Shown one piece after another: positions 55,638 to 64,000 of a stretch of 64,000 bases of DNA. The number at the start of each line of letters is the position of its first letter. Within the stretch, counting starts at the first letter, position 1. The notes below the pieces were generated by a model. It saw only the letters and a list, made by a program, of their open reading frames with translations. It had not been told where the DNA came from and ran no database searches. Source of the stretch: Lysobacter sp. Root690. Lineage in GTDB: Bacteria > Pseudomonadota > Gammaproteobacteria > Xanthomonadales > Xanthomonadaceae. Both the position numbers and the translations under genes were made by a program. The stretch covers positions 83,781 through 147,780 of the forward strand of contig NZ_LMHM01000011.1 in the NCBI RefSeq assembly GCF_001427785.1, read 5' to 3'.

Positions 55638-55775
55638 CTTTTGTGGGAGGGAGCTTCAGCCCGACGCTTTTCGATCCGGTTGCCTGGATTATCGGACGAA
55701 GCGACTTGCTTAGAAGAGCTGTGGCGATCTGAGCGTAAAGCGTCGGCGCTGAAGCCCCGCCCACAGAAGACCTCG
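55638..55775. repeat. Dispersed inverted repeat (TGTGGGAGGGAGCTTCAGCCC family)
   Basis: A forward element begins TTTGTGGGAGGGAGCTTCAG at 55640. An inverted partner, GCGCTGAAGCCCCGCCCACAG, lies near 55748. These look like the extragenic GGGAGGGGCTTCAGCCC elements common in Xanthomonadaceae. No gene is present in 55580-55857. Confidence 0.6.
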
Positions 55776-55857
55776 GGGCCTAAAGAAAGCTTGCGGGAAA
55801 TCGAGCCTGAACCCAGGCCACAAACCACGCTTAGCCCCAGGCTGCGATCGCTAGCGA

Positions 55858-57480
55858 TCAGAACGACTTGCTCGCCCGCATCGCCAGCAAGCGATCCGGC
55901 GCGGCGAACGAATCGCTGCGCGCGTTCGCCCAGAACGACTTGAACACCGCGTGGTCGGGCACCTTGCCGAGCAGGTCGCCCGGGGCGAGGAAGTTGTACA
56001 GCGCGCCGAGCGAGCGCACCTCGGTCGGCGAGACCCGGCGCAGGATGTGCTCGGGGCCGATTTCGCCCGGATGGCTCAGGCCGGCGGCGCACAGCAGATC
56101 GCGCAAGGCCTTGAGCGTGTTGTCGTGGAAATGGAACACCCGGGTCGACTTGTCCGGCACGTCGAGCTTGCGCCAGCGGCTAGGGTCCTGGGTGGCGATG
56201 CCGGTCGGGCAACGGTCGGTGTGGCAGCTCTGCGCCTGGATGCAACCAAGCGCGAACATGTAGCCGCGTCCGGCGTTGCACCAGTCCGCGCCCATCGCCA
56301 GGGTGCGGGCGATGTCGAACGCGCTGGTCACCCGGCCAGCCGCGCCGATGCGGATCTTGTCGCGCAGTTCCAGCCCGACCAGGGTGTTGTGGACCAGCAT
56401 CAACGCCTCGTGCATCGGCACGCCGACGTGGTCGATGAACTCCGCCGGCGCCGCGCCGGTGCCGCCTTCGGCGCCGTCGACGACGATGAAATCCGGCAAC
56501 ACCCCGGTTTCCTGCATCGCCTTGGCGATGCCGAACCACTCCCAGGGATGGCCGATCGCGAGCTTGAACCCGGTCGGCTTGCCGCCCGACAACTCGCGCA
56601 ACTTGGCGACGAACTGCAGCAGCCCCTGCGGCGAATTGAACGCGGTGTGCGCGGCCGGCGATACGCAGTCCTGGCCCATCGGCACGCCGCGGGTGACCGA
56701 GATCTCGGCGCTGACCTTGGCCGCCGGCAACACCCCGCCGTGACCGGGCTTGGCGCCTTGCGACAGCTTGATCTCGATCATCTTGACCTGCGCATCGCGT
56801 GCGTTGGCGATGAAGCGTTCCTCGCTGAACATGCCCTGGTCGTCGCGGCAACCGAAGTACCCCGAGCCGATTTCCCAGACCAGATCGCCGCCGTTTTCGC
56901 GGTGATACGGTGAAATCGAGCCTTCGCCCGTATCGTGATAGAAGTTGCCGAGCTTGGCGCCCTTGTTCAAGGCGCGGATCGCGTTGGCCGAAAGCGAGCC
57001 GAAGCTCATCGCCGAGATGTTGAACACGCTGGCCGAATACGGCTGCGCGCTGTTCTCGCCGATCACCACGCGGAAATCGTGCGAGATGTGCGCGGTCGGC
57101 GCCAGCGAATGGTTGATCCATTCGTAGTCCAGGCTGTAGACATCGGCCTGGCTGCCGAACGGACGTACGTCGTTGACCGACTTGGAACGCTGATAGACCA
57201 GCGCGCGCTGCTGGCGCGAGAACGGCACCTCGGCGGTATCGGCCTCGATGAAATACTGGCGCATCTCCGGGCCGATCGATTCCAGGCCGTAACGGAAATG
57301 CGCAAGCACCGGGTAATTACGGCGCAAGGTGCTGCGGGTCTGCAGCAGGTCGACCGTGCCGAGCGCGGCGATGGCGCCGAACACGGCCACGCCCCACCAC
57401 CAATCGACGTGGTGGGTGAACACCAGCACGATGGAAATCAGGGTCAGGATCAGACTGGCGAGGTAAGCGGCATAGCGCAT
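55858..57480 (-). CDS. FMN-binding glutamate-synthase-family protein
   Basis: A 540-residue flavoprotein. Residues ~5-45 hold two membrane helices. The remainder is the glutamate-synthase FMN/Fe-S domain (NISAMSFGSLSANAIRALNKG, IEIKLSQGAKPGHGG, VVDGAEGGTGAAP). Three Cys near CIQAQSCHTDRCPTG likely bind an iron-sulfur cluster. The glutaminase domain of true GltB is absent. Family members are annotated as glutamate synthase-like or archaeal-type GltB; the actual reaction is unknown. ATG at 57480. It stands alone next to the repeat array. Confidence 0.92.
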   Translation of the reverse strand: MRYAAYLASLILTLISIVLVFTHHVDWWWGVAVFGAIAALGTVDLLQTRSTLRRNYPVLAHFRYGLESIGPEMRQYFIEADTAEVPFSRQQRALVYQRSKSVNDVRPFGSQADVYSLDYEWINHSLAPTAHISHDFRVVIGENSAQPYSASVFNISAMSFGSLSANAIRALNKGAKLGNFYHDTGEGSISPYHRENGGDLVWEIGSGYFGCRDDQGMFSEERFIANARDAQVKMIEIKLSQGAKPGHGGVLPAAKVSAEISVTRGVPMGQDCVSPAAHTAFNSPQGLLQFVAKLRELSGGKPTGFKLAIGHPWEWFGIAKAMQETGVLPDFIVVDGAEGGTGAAPAEFIDHVGVPMHEALMLVHNTLVGLELRDKIRIGAAGRVTSAFDIARTLAMGADWCNAGRGYMFALGCIQAQSCHTDRCPTGIATQDPSRWRKLDVPDKSTRVFHFHDNTLKALRDLLCAAGLSHPGEIGPEHILRRVSPTEVRSLGALYNFLAPGDLLGKVPDHAVFKSFWANARSDSFAAPDRLLAMRASKSF

Positions 57481-57585
57481 GGCGATCGGAATAGGTTCAC
57501 GAGCTGAGTCCGAGCATACCCTTGCGGGAGTGGATTGGCTGTACGGGGGTGGCTGGCTTGTAACAACAAGTGCCCGCGCCCTTTC

Positions 57586-58205
57586 CTACCGTCATTCCCG
57601 CGAAGGCGGGAATCCAGTGCCTTTCGTGCGAGAACGCTTGAAGTCGCTGGATTCCCGCGTTCGTGGGAATGACGACGTGAAAGATGGCGCTGAAGGCTCT
57701 GGATATTCGGCTGCGACGAAGAAAAGTGGTTCGTAACAGCAGGTACCGACGTATCCTCCTACCGTCATTCCCGCGAAGGCGGGCTTCGCTTTACTTCGGC
57801 GCAGCCGAATATCCAGGGCCTTTCGTGCGAGAACGCCTGAAGTCACTGGATTCCCGCGTTCGCGGGAATGACGACGTGAAAGATGACGCTGAAGGTTCTG
57901 GATATTCGACTGCGACGAAGCAAAGTGGTTCGTAACAGCAAGTACCGACGCTCTCTCCTACCGTCATTCCCGCGAACGCGGGAATCCAGGGCCTTTCGTG
58001 CGAGAACGCGTGAAGTCGCTGGATATTCGGCTGCGCCGAAGTAAAGCGGAGCGCGCGTTCGCGGGAATGACGATCTGGAAGATGGCGCTAAAGGCTCTGG
58101 ATATTCGGCTGCGCCGAAGTAAAGCGGAGCCCGCCTTCGCGGGAATGACGATTTTGAAGATGACGCTGAAGTCACTGGGCTCCCGCATCCGCGGGAATGA
58201 GATTC
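57586..58205. repeat. Array of three ~185-200-base repeats with nested palindromes
   Basis: CTACCGTCATTCCCGCGAA starts near 57588, 57761 and 57958, marking three diverged copies. Each copy holds GGGAATCCAG, CCTTTCGTGCGAGAACGC, and an inverted TTCGCGGGAATGACG. In the second and third copies, GGATATTCGGCTGCGCCGAA with AGTAAAGCGGAGC replaces part of GGATTCCCGC, so a second palindrome is nested in the first. The same base unit occurs once at 41174-41312. No gene is credible here. Confidence 0.85.
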
Positions 58206-58217
58206 TGGAAGACGCCG

Positions 58218-59522
58218 CTAAAGCCGCGCATCCACCTCATCGCGCGGATACAGACTCTTGATGTCGTACAACAACGCCCCCGGCTTGCCGTAAGCGCGCG
58301 CGCCGGCCGCGCCGAGGGCGCGGAACTGTTCGTGCGCCACCGCCAGCACGATCGCGTCGTAGGCGCCGGCCTGCGGGTGTTCGACCATGCTCACTCCGTA
58401 TTCGCGTCGCGCTTCCTCGTGGTGGGCCCAGGGGTCGTGGATGTCGACCTGCGCGCGGTACTCGCCGAATTCGCGCGCCAGATCGACCACGCGGGTGTTG
58501 CGCAGGTCGGCGCAGTTTTCCTTGAAGGTGATGCCCAGGATCAGGATCCGCGCGCCGGCCACCGCGGTGCCGCGCTGGATCATGCGCTTGACCACTTCGC
58601 CGGCGACGTGACTGCCCATCGAATCGTTGATGCGCCGGCACGCAAGCAAAATGTCCGGGTAATAGCCGGCGCTCTGCGCTTTCTGGATCAGGTAATACGG
58701 ATCCACGCCGATGCAGTGGCCGCCGACCAGGCCCGGCCGGAACGGCAGGAAATTCCACTTGCTGCCGGCCGCTTCCAGCACTTCGGTAGTGTCGATGCCG
58801 AGCCGCTGGAAGATCAGCGCGAACTCGTTGATCAGGGCGATGTTGGCATCGCGCTGGGTGTTCTCGATGACCTTGGCCGCCTCGGCCACGCGCAGGCTGG
58901 AGGCCTTGTGAGTGCCGGCCGGAATGATGCTGCGGTACAAGGCGTCGACGCGTTCGGCGGTCGCCGGATTCGAGCCCGAGGTCACCTTCGGAATATCGAC
59001 CAGACGACGCTTGCGATCGCCCGGGTTGATCCGTTCGGGGCTGTAACCGACGAAGAAATCCTCGTTGCAACGCAGGCCCGAGACGCGCTCGAGTTCGGGA
59101 ATGCAGATTTCCTCGGTCGCGCCGGGGTATACGGTCGACTCGTAGATCACCGTGTCGCCGGGTTCGAGCAGCACCGCCAGTGCGCGGCTGGCCTCGATCA
59201 GCGGGGTGAAGTCGGGCCGTTTGTGTTCGTCGATCGGGGTCGGCACGGTGATCACGTACACGTCGCGATCGGTCAGGTCTTCGATGCTCGCGCTGAAACG
59301 CAGCCGGGTCGCGGCGGCGATCTCTTCGGGATCGTTCTCGCGATGATGATCCTCGCCGACGCTGAGCTGGGCCACGCGCACGGCATTGATGTCGTAGCCG
59401 ACGGTGTCGTACTGCTTGCCGAACTCCAGCGCCAGCGGCAGGCCGACATAGCCCAGGCCGATCACGCCGATGCGCGCTTGCGCGATGCCCGCTTGCGAGG
59501 TGGTGCCGTCGTGCTGTGTCAT
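58218..59522 (-). CDS. Nucleotide-sugar dehydrogenase (TviB/WbpO-like UDP-sugar 6-dehydrogenase)
   Basis: A 434-residue UDP-glucose/GDP-mannose dehydrogenase family enzyme. It has GVIGLGYVGLPLALEFGKQY (NAD fold), catalytic Cys in GGHCIGVDPYYL, and GYSPERINPGDRKRRL of the UDP-HexNAc dehydrogenase (TviB/WbpO/VipA) subgroup, which oxidises UDP-GlcNAc or UDP-GalNAc to the uronate. That gives precursors for surface polysaccharide. The ATG at 59522 is the family start. No glycosyltransferases adjoin it, so its polysaccharide is not visible. Confidence 0.93.
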   Translation of the reverse strand: MTQHDGTTSQAGIAQARIGVIGLGYVGLPLALEFGKQYDTVGYDINAVRVAQLSVGEDHHRENDPEEIAAATRLRFSASIEDLTDRDVYVITVPTPIDEHKRPDFTPLIEASRALAVLLEPGDTVIYESTVYPGATEEICIPELERVSGLRCNEDFFVGYSPERINPGDRKRRLVDIPKVTSGSNPATAERVDALYRSIIPAGTHKASSLRVAEAAKVIENTQRDANIALINEFALIFQRLGIDTTEVLEAAGSKWNFLPFRPGLVGGHCIGVDPYYLIQKAQSAGYYPDILLACRRINDSMGSHVAGEVVKRMIQRGTAVAGARILILGITFKENCADLRNTRVVDLAREFGEYRAQVDIHDPWAHHEEARREYGVSMVEHPQAGAYDAIVLAVAHEQFRALGAAGARAYGKPGALLYDIKSLYPRDEVDARL

Positions 59523-59658
59523 GCCCTGCCCTGATGTCGGGTCGGGCGCCGGGGCGGCCGGACCCCCGGTGCGGGGATTCTAGGCAGCCGCGTCGCGCAC
59601 TGGCAAATACCGGCGGCGCGGTTCGCCCGGGCTCACGCCTGTGCGAGTGAACGCAGTC

Positions 59659-60006
59659 TCAAGTCGGCTGGGTGTCCGTCGTCGCAGTCCGCGGCGACGA
59701 ATCGGCACGCGCTCCGGCGACCAACCGGAACGGCGCGGCCACCGCGAGCAAATGCCGCTGCGCGTCGCCGCTGTTGGTCTGCAATGCGACGATGCGATCG
59801 TCGCGATACTCGATCAGGATCGCGCTACCGTCGGTGCGCGCTTCCCAGATCGACAGGCCGCCGGCCGGATTGAGGTAATGCCATTCGGGCTCGGACGCGC
59901 TGTCCCAGATCGCATCCGACAACGCCTGATGCGCGTCGAAATCGGCCCAGGGTCGCGCCGGCGTCCACTCGACCCACCGCGTCGGCGGTCGAGCGGCTTC
60001 GCTCAT
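59659..60006 (-). CDS. Hypothetical protein downstream of diguanylate cyclase
   Basis: A 115-residue protein. It starts at an ATG at 60006 that shares a base with the diguanylate-cyclase stop (TGATG), with GGAGG just upstream. Notable segments are WVEWTPARPWADFDAHQALS and WHYLNPAGGLSIWEARTDG. I do not recognise a family. There are no Cys, no signal peptide and no membrane segments. Translational coupling suggests that it works with or is regulated like the GGDEF protein. Confidence 0.65.
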   Translation of the reverse strand: MSEAARPPTRWVEWTPARPWADFDAHQALSDAIWDSASEPEWHYLNPAGGLSIWEARTDGSAILIEYRDDRIVALQTNSGDAQRHLLAVAAPFRLVAGARADSSPRTATTDTQPT

Positions 60007-61073
60007 CAATCCTCCGCCACCGCGACCTGGTTGCGCCCGAGTTGCTTGGCCCGATATAGCGCGGTGTCGGCGTGACGCATCCACATCGCCGCGCTGATGG
60101 TCTTCGGCCCCATTCTCGCCACGCCGATGCTGACCGTGCAGCGCAACGCCGGCGCCTCCTCGAAGCGCGCGTCCTCGACCGCGCGGCGCACGCGTTCGGC
60201 GATCGCCAGCGCGCCGTCGAGATCCAGGTCCATCAGGATCAGCACGAATTCGTCGCCGCCGAGGCGGCTGGCGGTGTCGGTCATGCGGGTCGCGGTGCGC
60301 AAGGTACCGGCGACCCGGCGCAACACCGCATCGCCGACCAGATGGCCGTGGAAATCGTTGATCTCCTTGAACCGGTCCACGTCGATCACGATCAGCGCCG
60401 CGTGCTTGGACGAACGCGCGCAATAGGTCATGGTCGCGGTCGCCGAATCGTCCCAGTGCAGGCGGTTCTGCAGACCGGTCAGCGGATCGGTGCGGCTGAT
60501 AAGGGCCAGCTGTTTGTTCTGGCGCACGACCTTGCGCGCCAGACCGTAGGCGGCGCTGCTGATCGCCATCGGGTAGACGAACATGAAAGGCAGGCTGGCC
60601 AGGATCACCGGCATCGAGCTGTGCGGCTGAAAGCCGAACCCCAGCACCGCCCAGGTCGCCAGGCAAGTCACGACCTGGGCGATCGCGGTGCGGGCGAAGA
60701 AGCGCCAGCCGCCGACGCCGATCTTGTCGGCCGACAACATCACCGCGAGCAGCGCGCTGGGTACCGCGTTGAATTGCATCACCGCGATCCAGACCCCGCC
60801 GAGCGCGGAGTCGATCAGCAGGTTGCGGTACTCGGCGTATTCGGGATCGCGGCTGCGCCGGGCCAGCAGGAACGCGAGCGGCGGCCACAGGAAGCCGTTG
60901 AAGGCCAGCGCCGCCCACAGCCACGGCGAGGCGCCCTGCTCGTGCAATACGCCGGCCACGGCGAAGAATCCGACCCCCAGCCCCAGCGTGCGCATCTGGT
61001 AGATGCGGCGCACGAAGCGCAGATGCTCGCCGGACGAATCCGGTCCGAGCGGGCCGTCGGCGATTCCCGTCAC
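60006..61073 (-). CDS. Membrane-bound diguanylate cyclase (GGDEF)
   Basis: A 355-residue protein. Residues ~30-180 hold about five membrane helices (MASE-type sensor). Residues ~195-355 are a GGDEF domain with RLGGDEFVL. RMTD lies five residues before GGDEF, as in the RxxD inhibitory site that binds c-di-GMP. It should make c-di-GMP with product feedback. The start is taken at the GTG at 61073 (GGGGAG five bases upstream); the frame is open further up but lacks family signal. Coupled to the small gene at 60006. Confidence 0.88.
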   Translation of the reverse strand: MTGIADGPLGPDSSGEHLRFVRRIYQMRTLGLGVGFFAVAGVLHEQGASPWLWAALAFNGFLWPPLAFLLARRSRDPEYAEYRNLLIDSALGGVWIAVMQFNAVPSALLAVMLSADKIGVGGWRFFARTAIAQVVTCLATWAVLGFGFQPHSSMPVILASLPFMFVYPMAISSAAYGLARKVVRQNKQLALISRTDPLTGLQNRLHWDDSATATMTYCARSSKHAALIVIDVDRFKEINDFHGHLVGDAVLRRVAGTLRTATRMTDTASRLGGDEFVLILMDLDLDGALAIAERVRRAVEDARFEEAPALRCTVSIGVARMGPKTISAAMWMRHADTALYRAKQLGRNQVAVAED

Positions 61074-61346
61074 GCTCACTCCCCACGGGCTGACTCGATC
61101 AACAATGCAGGTGCCGCAAGGTCGGCGGCAAGCACAGCATACCCCGCCTCCGCGCGGCCGGACGGGGCCGGCCGGGCCGCTCGCATACGACCTGCATCGC
61201 AGTTTTCGGAGCGCCGCGCCAACCGCCCGAGTCGGCACGGGCCGGGCCGGTGCGCGTAGCGGGACGTGAACATTCCCTACACAAATTACTAACGCCGAAA
61301 TTTGGCACCATTCGGGCACAGGGGGTTCCCGAGTGGAGCCTGTGTG

Positions 61347-61694
61347 ATGACGACCCGCTTGCAAGGCCGCCCCGCCCCGACCACGCCCGGATTGAGCTAC
61401 TGGGCCAGTCATTTCCGCGATGCCGAGTTCTACCGCGACGGACTGCGCTTCAGCGATTACGCGCCGGCGTTCTACGTCGGCATCTCCGCGCAACTGGAAC
61501 ACCCCGACCGCGATTTCGACGACCCGCGCCTGGACCTGCGCGACCGCTACCAGCGCATCCGCCTGGGCTCGGCGCTGGACTGGGAACACGCCGAACACGC
61601 GGCCCGCTCGGCCTGGCGGCGCGCGCGCGACAATGCCGAAGCCGCGCACATCCGGATCCAGCGGCACATGGCCGAACTGGCCGCGCAGCCCTGA
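61347..61694 (+). CDS. Hypothetical protein
   Basis: A 115-residue cytosolic protein. It contains GLSYWASHFRDAEFYRDGLR and DYAPAFYVGISAQLEHPDRD, with a helical, Arg-rich C-terminal half. I do not recognise a known domain; it may be specific to Xanthomonadaceae. The ATG at 61347 follows GGAG. It is divergent from the diguanylate cyclase, so the two may share regulation, and it ends before a perfect hairpin at 61714. Confidence 0.65.
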   Translation: MTTRLQGRPAPTTPGLSYWASHFRDAEFYRDGLRFSDYAPAFYVGISAQLEHPDRDFDDPRLDLRDRYQRIRLGSALDWEHAEHAARSAWRRARDNAEAAHIRIQRHMAELAAQP

Positions 61695-61713
61695 GCGCGA
61701 GTCGCGACAGTCG

Positions 61714-61740
61714 ACGCCCGCGGTGCAATGCCGCGGGCGT
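61714..61740. terminator. Perfect 10-base-pair hairpin in a convergent gap
   Basis: ACGCCCGCGG at 61714-61723 pairs with CCGCGGGCGT at 61731-61740 with a 7-base loop, 20 bases after the hypothetical gene and facing the macrodomain gene. No T-run beyond AATCCTT. Confidence 0.45.
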
Positions 61741-61809
61741 AATCCTTCATGGATTGCAGGTTTCGTAAGTTACGACACCGGATCGACGCAGCGCGTGTGA
61801 GCTACCGAC

Positions 61810-62265
61810 TCAGCCGCTGAACTCGACCAGGGTGTGATCCTCGCCAGCCAGCGCCGTATCGATGATCGCCGAAATCCGCACCCAGTCGCCGCCGGCGAGG
61901 CCCGCGCCGATCAAGGGGTAGCCGATTCGCTGCCCATGAAATTGCTTGGCGATCGACGCCATCGCCTTTTCGATCGCATCGTATTCGGCGCGCACGCCAG
62001 CGCCGCGCCAGTGAAACTGGGTATAGGCGTTGACGACGACGAACTCATGCCCGTTCTCGCTCACCCGGGCCTGGCTGTATGTGCCGAGTTTCTCGCGCGA
62101 GGCTTTTTCGGTCTGCAGATCGGCCTGATACGCCGCGGGAAACCGGCGTTTGATGCTTAAGGCAATGCCCTTGCCCATCTGGCACTGGCAATTGCAGCCA
62201 TGCACGATCACGTCGAAATGGCCGTCGGCCGCCAATTGCAGCAAATCGCCCTGGATGATCTTCAT
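61810..62265 (-). CDS. Macrodomain protein (second of tandem pair)
   Basis: A 151-residue single macrodomain. It begins MKIIQGDLLQLAADGHFDVI, with the ADP-ribose pocket segments HGCNCQCQMGKGIALSI, VVVNAYTQFHW and IGYPLIGAGLAGGDW. It belongs to the TARG1/ALC1-like or Appr-1''-pase-like group, which remove ADP-ribose from targets or metabolites. It is highly similar to the gene at 62297, 31 bases upstream, showing a recent tandem duplication. This copy keeps the standard MGKG loop. The acting substrate is unknown. Confidence 0.92.
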   Translation of the reverse strand: MKIIQGDLLQLAADGHFDVIVHGCNCQCQMGKGIALSIKRRFPAAYQADLQTEKASREKLGTYSQARVSENGHEFVVVNAYTQFHWRGAGVRAEYDAIEKAMASIAKQFHGQRIGYPLIGAGLAGGDWVRISAIIDTALAGEDHTLVEFSG

Positions 62266-62296
62266 CTGTGTCCTGAGTCTGCGTCCTGAAAATGAC

Positions 62297-62752
62297 TCAA
62301 CTGGTGAACTCGACCAGGGTGTGATCTTCGCCGGTCAACGCGTCGTCGATGATCGCGGCTATCCGGCCCCAATCGCCGCGCGCCAAGCCCGCGCCGATCA
62401 GCGGGTAGCCGATGCGACGCCCGTGGAACTCACGCGCGATCGCGCGCATCGCACGCTCGATCGCATCATAGTCGGCGAGCACGCCCTCGCCCTGCCAGTC
62501 GAACTGGGTGTAGGCGTTGACCACCACGAATTCGTGGCCGTTCTCGCTGATGGTCGCCTGGCTGTAGCCGCCGAGTTTGGCGCGCGAACCCGGCTCGGTG
62601 CGCAGGTCGGCGTCGCGCGCGGCCGGGAAGCGTTCGCTGATGCTCAAGGCGATGCCGCGCCGCATCCGGCACTGGCAGTTGCAGCCTTGCACGATCACGT
62701 CGAAATGGCCGTCAGCCGCCAGCTGCAGCAAGTCGCCCTTGACGATCTTCAT
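62297..62752 (-). CDS. Macrodomain protein (first of tandem pair)
   Basis: A 151-residue macrodomain, similar throughout to the gene at 61810. The pocket reads QGCNCQCRMRRGIALSI, so the MGKG loop of the other copy has become MRRG, changing the glycine-rich phosphate loop. VVVNAYTQFDW and GYPLIGAGLARGDW are kept. The two are adjacent on the same strand and likely co-transcribed. The change may alter ADP-ribose binding; this is an inference from the loop residues. Confidence 0.92.
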   Translation of the reverse strand: MKIVKGDLLQLAADGHFDVIVQGCNCQCRMRRGIALSISERFPAARDADLRTEPGSRAKLGGYSQATISENGHEFVVVNAYTQFDWQGEGVLADYDAIERAMRAIAREFHGRRIGYPLIGAGLARGDWGRIAAIIDDALTGEDHTLVEFTS

Positions 62753-62807
62753 GTGCGTCCTTGTCGTTGAATGCGATCAGCGCCGCCGGCATGCCGCCGC
62801 GCGCCGC

Positions 62808-63509
62808 TCAGAGTTTGAAGCGCCCGCCGTCGACCCGCAGGATCTCGCCGGTGATGTAGCTCGCGTCGCGCAGATACAGCACCGCCTGCACCACGTCGTC
62901 GACCGAGCCCATGCGACCGAGCACGGTGCGCGCGGCGATCGCTTCCTCCTGCTCGGCGCGCTCGGCGGGGTCGCGCACCGACGGCAACACCGTGCCGGGC
63001 GCGACCGCGTTGACGCAGGCCGGCGCCAGTTCGGCGGCGAGCGCGCGGACCATGCCGGCGCCGGCGGCGCGACTGACCTGATAGGCCGCATGCCCGGCGA
63101 AGGAACGGTCGAGATAGGTATCAAGCAGCATCACCACCGAGCGCAGCGGCGAGCGCGCGTGCAGGCTCACCACCAGTTCCCAGGGCGCGAGCAGATTGAC
63201 CCGCAGGTGGCGCTCCAGGCGCTCGCGCTCATCAAAGACCTCGGCCGCGCCGAGCGCGCCCCAGGCATAGCCGCGCTCGAACAGCGAGGCGTTGAGCACC
63301 ACGTCGGTGACCGGCGCCGACGGCAGCCCCGGCAAGGGCTGGGTCATGTCCCAGCACCAGTCGATCACCGGCGCCGAATACGGCGCGCATTCGCTCGTCG
63401 CGTCGCGCCGATGCGCCACCACGGTTTCGCCGCGCGCCAGGCAGGCTTCGGCGATCGCGCGGCCGATGCGGCGCGCGGCGCCGGTCACCAGGGTCGTGCG
63501 TTGGGTCAT
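62808..63509 (-). CDS. SDR-family pterin reductase-like protein (FolM/PTR1-like)
   Basis: A 233-residue SDR. TGAARRIG at the N-terminus is the TGx3RxG motif of FolM/PTR1 pterin reductases. It overlaps the folK stop by four bases (ATGA), which also points to pterin or folate metabolism. Unusually, the YxxxK active site reads YQVSR, with Arg in place of Lys, so activity may be changed. It may reduce dihydromonapterin, or be a degenerate relative. Start ATG at 63509. Confidence 0.8.
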   Translation of the reverse strand: MTQRTTLVTGAARRIGRAIAEACLARGETVVAHRRDATSECAPYSAPVIDWCWDMTQPLPGLPSAPVTDVVLNASLFERGYAWGALGAAEVFDERERLERHLRVNLLAPWELVVSLHARSPLRSVVMLLDTYLDRSFAGHAAYQVSRAAGAGMVRALAAELAPACVNAVAPGTVLPSVRDPAERAEQEEAIAARTVLGRMGSVDDVVQAVLYLRDASYITGEILRVDGGRFKL

Positions 63510-64000
63510 CGCTGCATCTCCGTTTGCATGGACCGCCGCGTCGCCGACGCGGCCAGATAGCGTTCGACGAACGCCGCGCTCGCCAACTCATAGAACCCGC
63601 TCGCGTTTTGTTCCGCCACGAACCCGCGCTGCGCGGCGACGCGATCGAGTTCGCGTTGCAAGGCCGGCAACGGCAACTGATGCAGGCCGTGGTACAGATA
63701 CGCCCGGCCGGGATCGTAACGCGGCTGCCATTGCACGCCGTCGTCGATGCGGCCGAGCAGATCGATGTCCAGCGGCACCGGCATCGCCCGGCGCGGATCG
63801 CGTTGCCGGCCGAATGCGGCTTCGATGCGCTTGAACTCGTGTTCCAGCGCTTGGATCGTCAGCCCCGCCTCGACTTCCAGCGCCAGCATCAGATTGACCG
63901 TCGCGCCGCCGCGATGCGGGCGATGACGATCGCCGAACAACTCCGAGCAAGCGCGCAGCGCGCGCGCCTGCGGCAATCCGAGCAGGCGTGTCGCCGATTC
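63506..64000 (-). CDS. folK: 6-hydroxymethyl-7,8-dihydropterin pyrophosphokinase FolK (5' end off the window)
   Basis: The C-terminal part of a HPPK; the reading frame runs to the window edge, so at least 164 residues are visible and the N-terminus is missing. GGATVNLMLALEVEAGLT, FGRQRDPRRAMPVPLDIDLL (family landmark GR-R-PLDIDLL) and later helical segments fit FolK. It transfers pyrophosphate from ATP to dihydropterin in folate synthesis. It is coupled to the FolM-like gene by a 4-base overlap. Confidence 0.8.
   Translation of the reverse strand, partial: ESATRLLGLPQARALRACSELFGDRHRPHRGGATVNLMLALEVEAGLTIQALEHEFKRIEAAFGRQRDPRRAMPVPLDIDLLGRIDDGVQWQPRYDPGRAYLYHGLHQLPLPALQRELDRVAAQRGFVAEQNASGFYELASAAFVERYLAASATRRSMQTEMQR

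Noticed and set aside
57586-58205. Possible CRISPR array
   Set aside because: Units are ~190 bases, diverged, and internally palindromic. There are no short regular spacers and no cas genes.

Overview
The window looks like chromosomal DNA of a GC-rich gammaproteobacterium of the Xanthomonadaceae, most likely a Lysobacter. That is inferred from a FabV-type enoyl reductase, an aromatic/serine operon in the order serC-pheA-hisC-aroA, an MsrPQ pair, a GacA-like regulator, an FFLEELY-type protein, and dispersed palindromic repeats of a kind common in this family. Most of the window is ordinary chromosome, with accessory genes scattered between housekeeping genes.

The outstanding locus is 6124-15567 on the minus strand, a class III lanthipeptide gene cluster. 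Transcription runs from a 51-residue precursor (15567-15412), through a strong hairpin, to a lanthipeptide synthetase of LanKC type (15218-12481, broken by one apparent missing base in a C-run), an MsbA-like ABC exporter (12410-10611), and a split MacAB-like efflux set of adaptor, ATPase and ADOP-type permease (10614-6124). The precursor carries an LxLQ-type leader motif. Its core contains two consecutive ten-residue units, each with a perfect S-x2-S-x3-C labionin motif followed by a second Cys. No leader peptidase gene is visible in the cluster.

Other regions: 280-6099 holds a GacA-like regulator, a PEP-mutase-family enzyme, a Gly/Cys-tailed membrane protein and a divergent SDR/AraC pair. 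16527-28607 holds LysR and LysE genes, a Thg1-like 3'-5' polymerase overlapping a Pnkp-like P-loop kinase beside a RIO kinase (possible RNA repair), an RNA pseudouridine synthase, fabV, a possible PD-(D/E)xK nuclease, tRNA-Ser and an azoreductase with its LysR regulator. 28689-43721 holds serS, two TonB-C proteins, the serC-pheA-hisC-aroA operon, msrPQ, a double FHA protein and a patatin.

43869-55579 holds phasin-like proteins, a membrane-anchored Mrr-like protein, a two-domain fatty acyl reductase divergent from an acyl-CoA-binding protein and a TetR regulator (fatty alcohol or wax-ester metabolism), two small secreted six-cysteine proteins, a large protein that may resemble HrpF/NolX translocators, tRNA-Val and arsC. 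55858-64000 holds a glutamate-synthase-like flavoprotein, a repeat array, a UDP-sugar dehydrogenase, a diguanylate cyclase, two tandem macrodomain proteins, and a FolM-like reductase overlapping folK, which runs off the end of the window.

Coordinates and motifs were read by eye. Family names are recognised from motifs and remembered homologues; no search was run.
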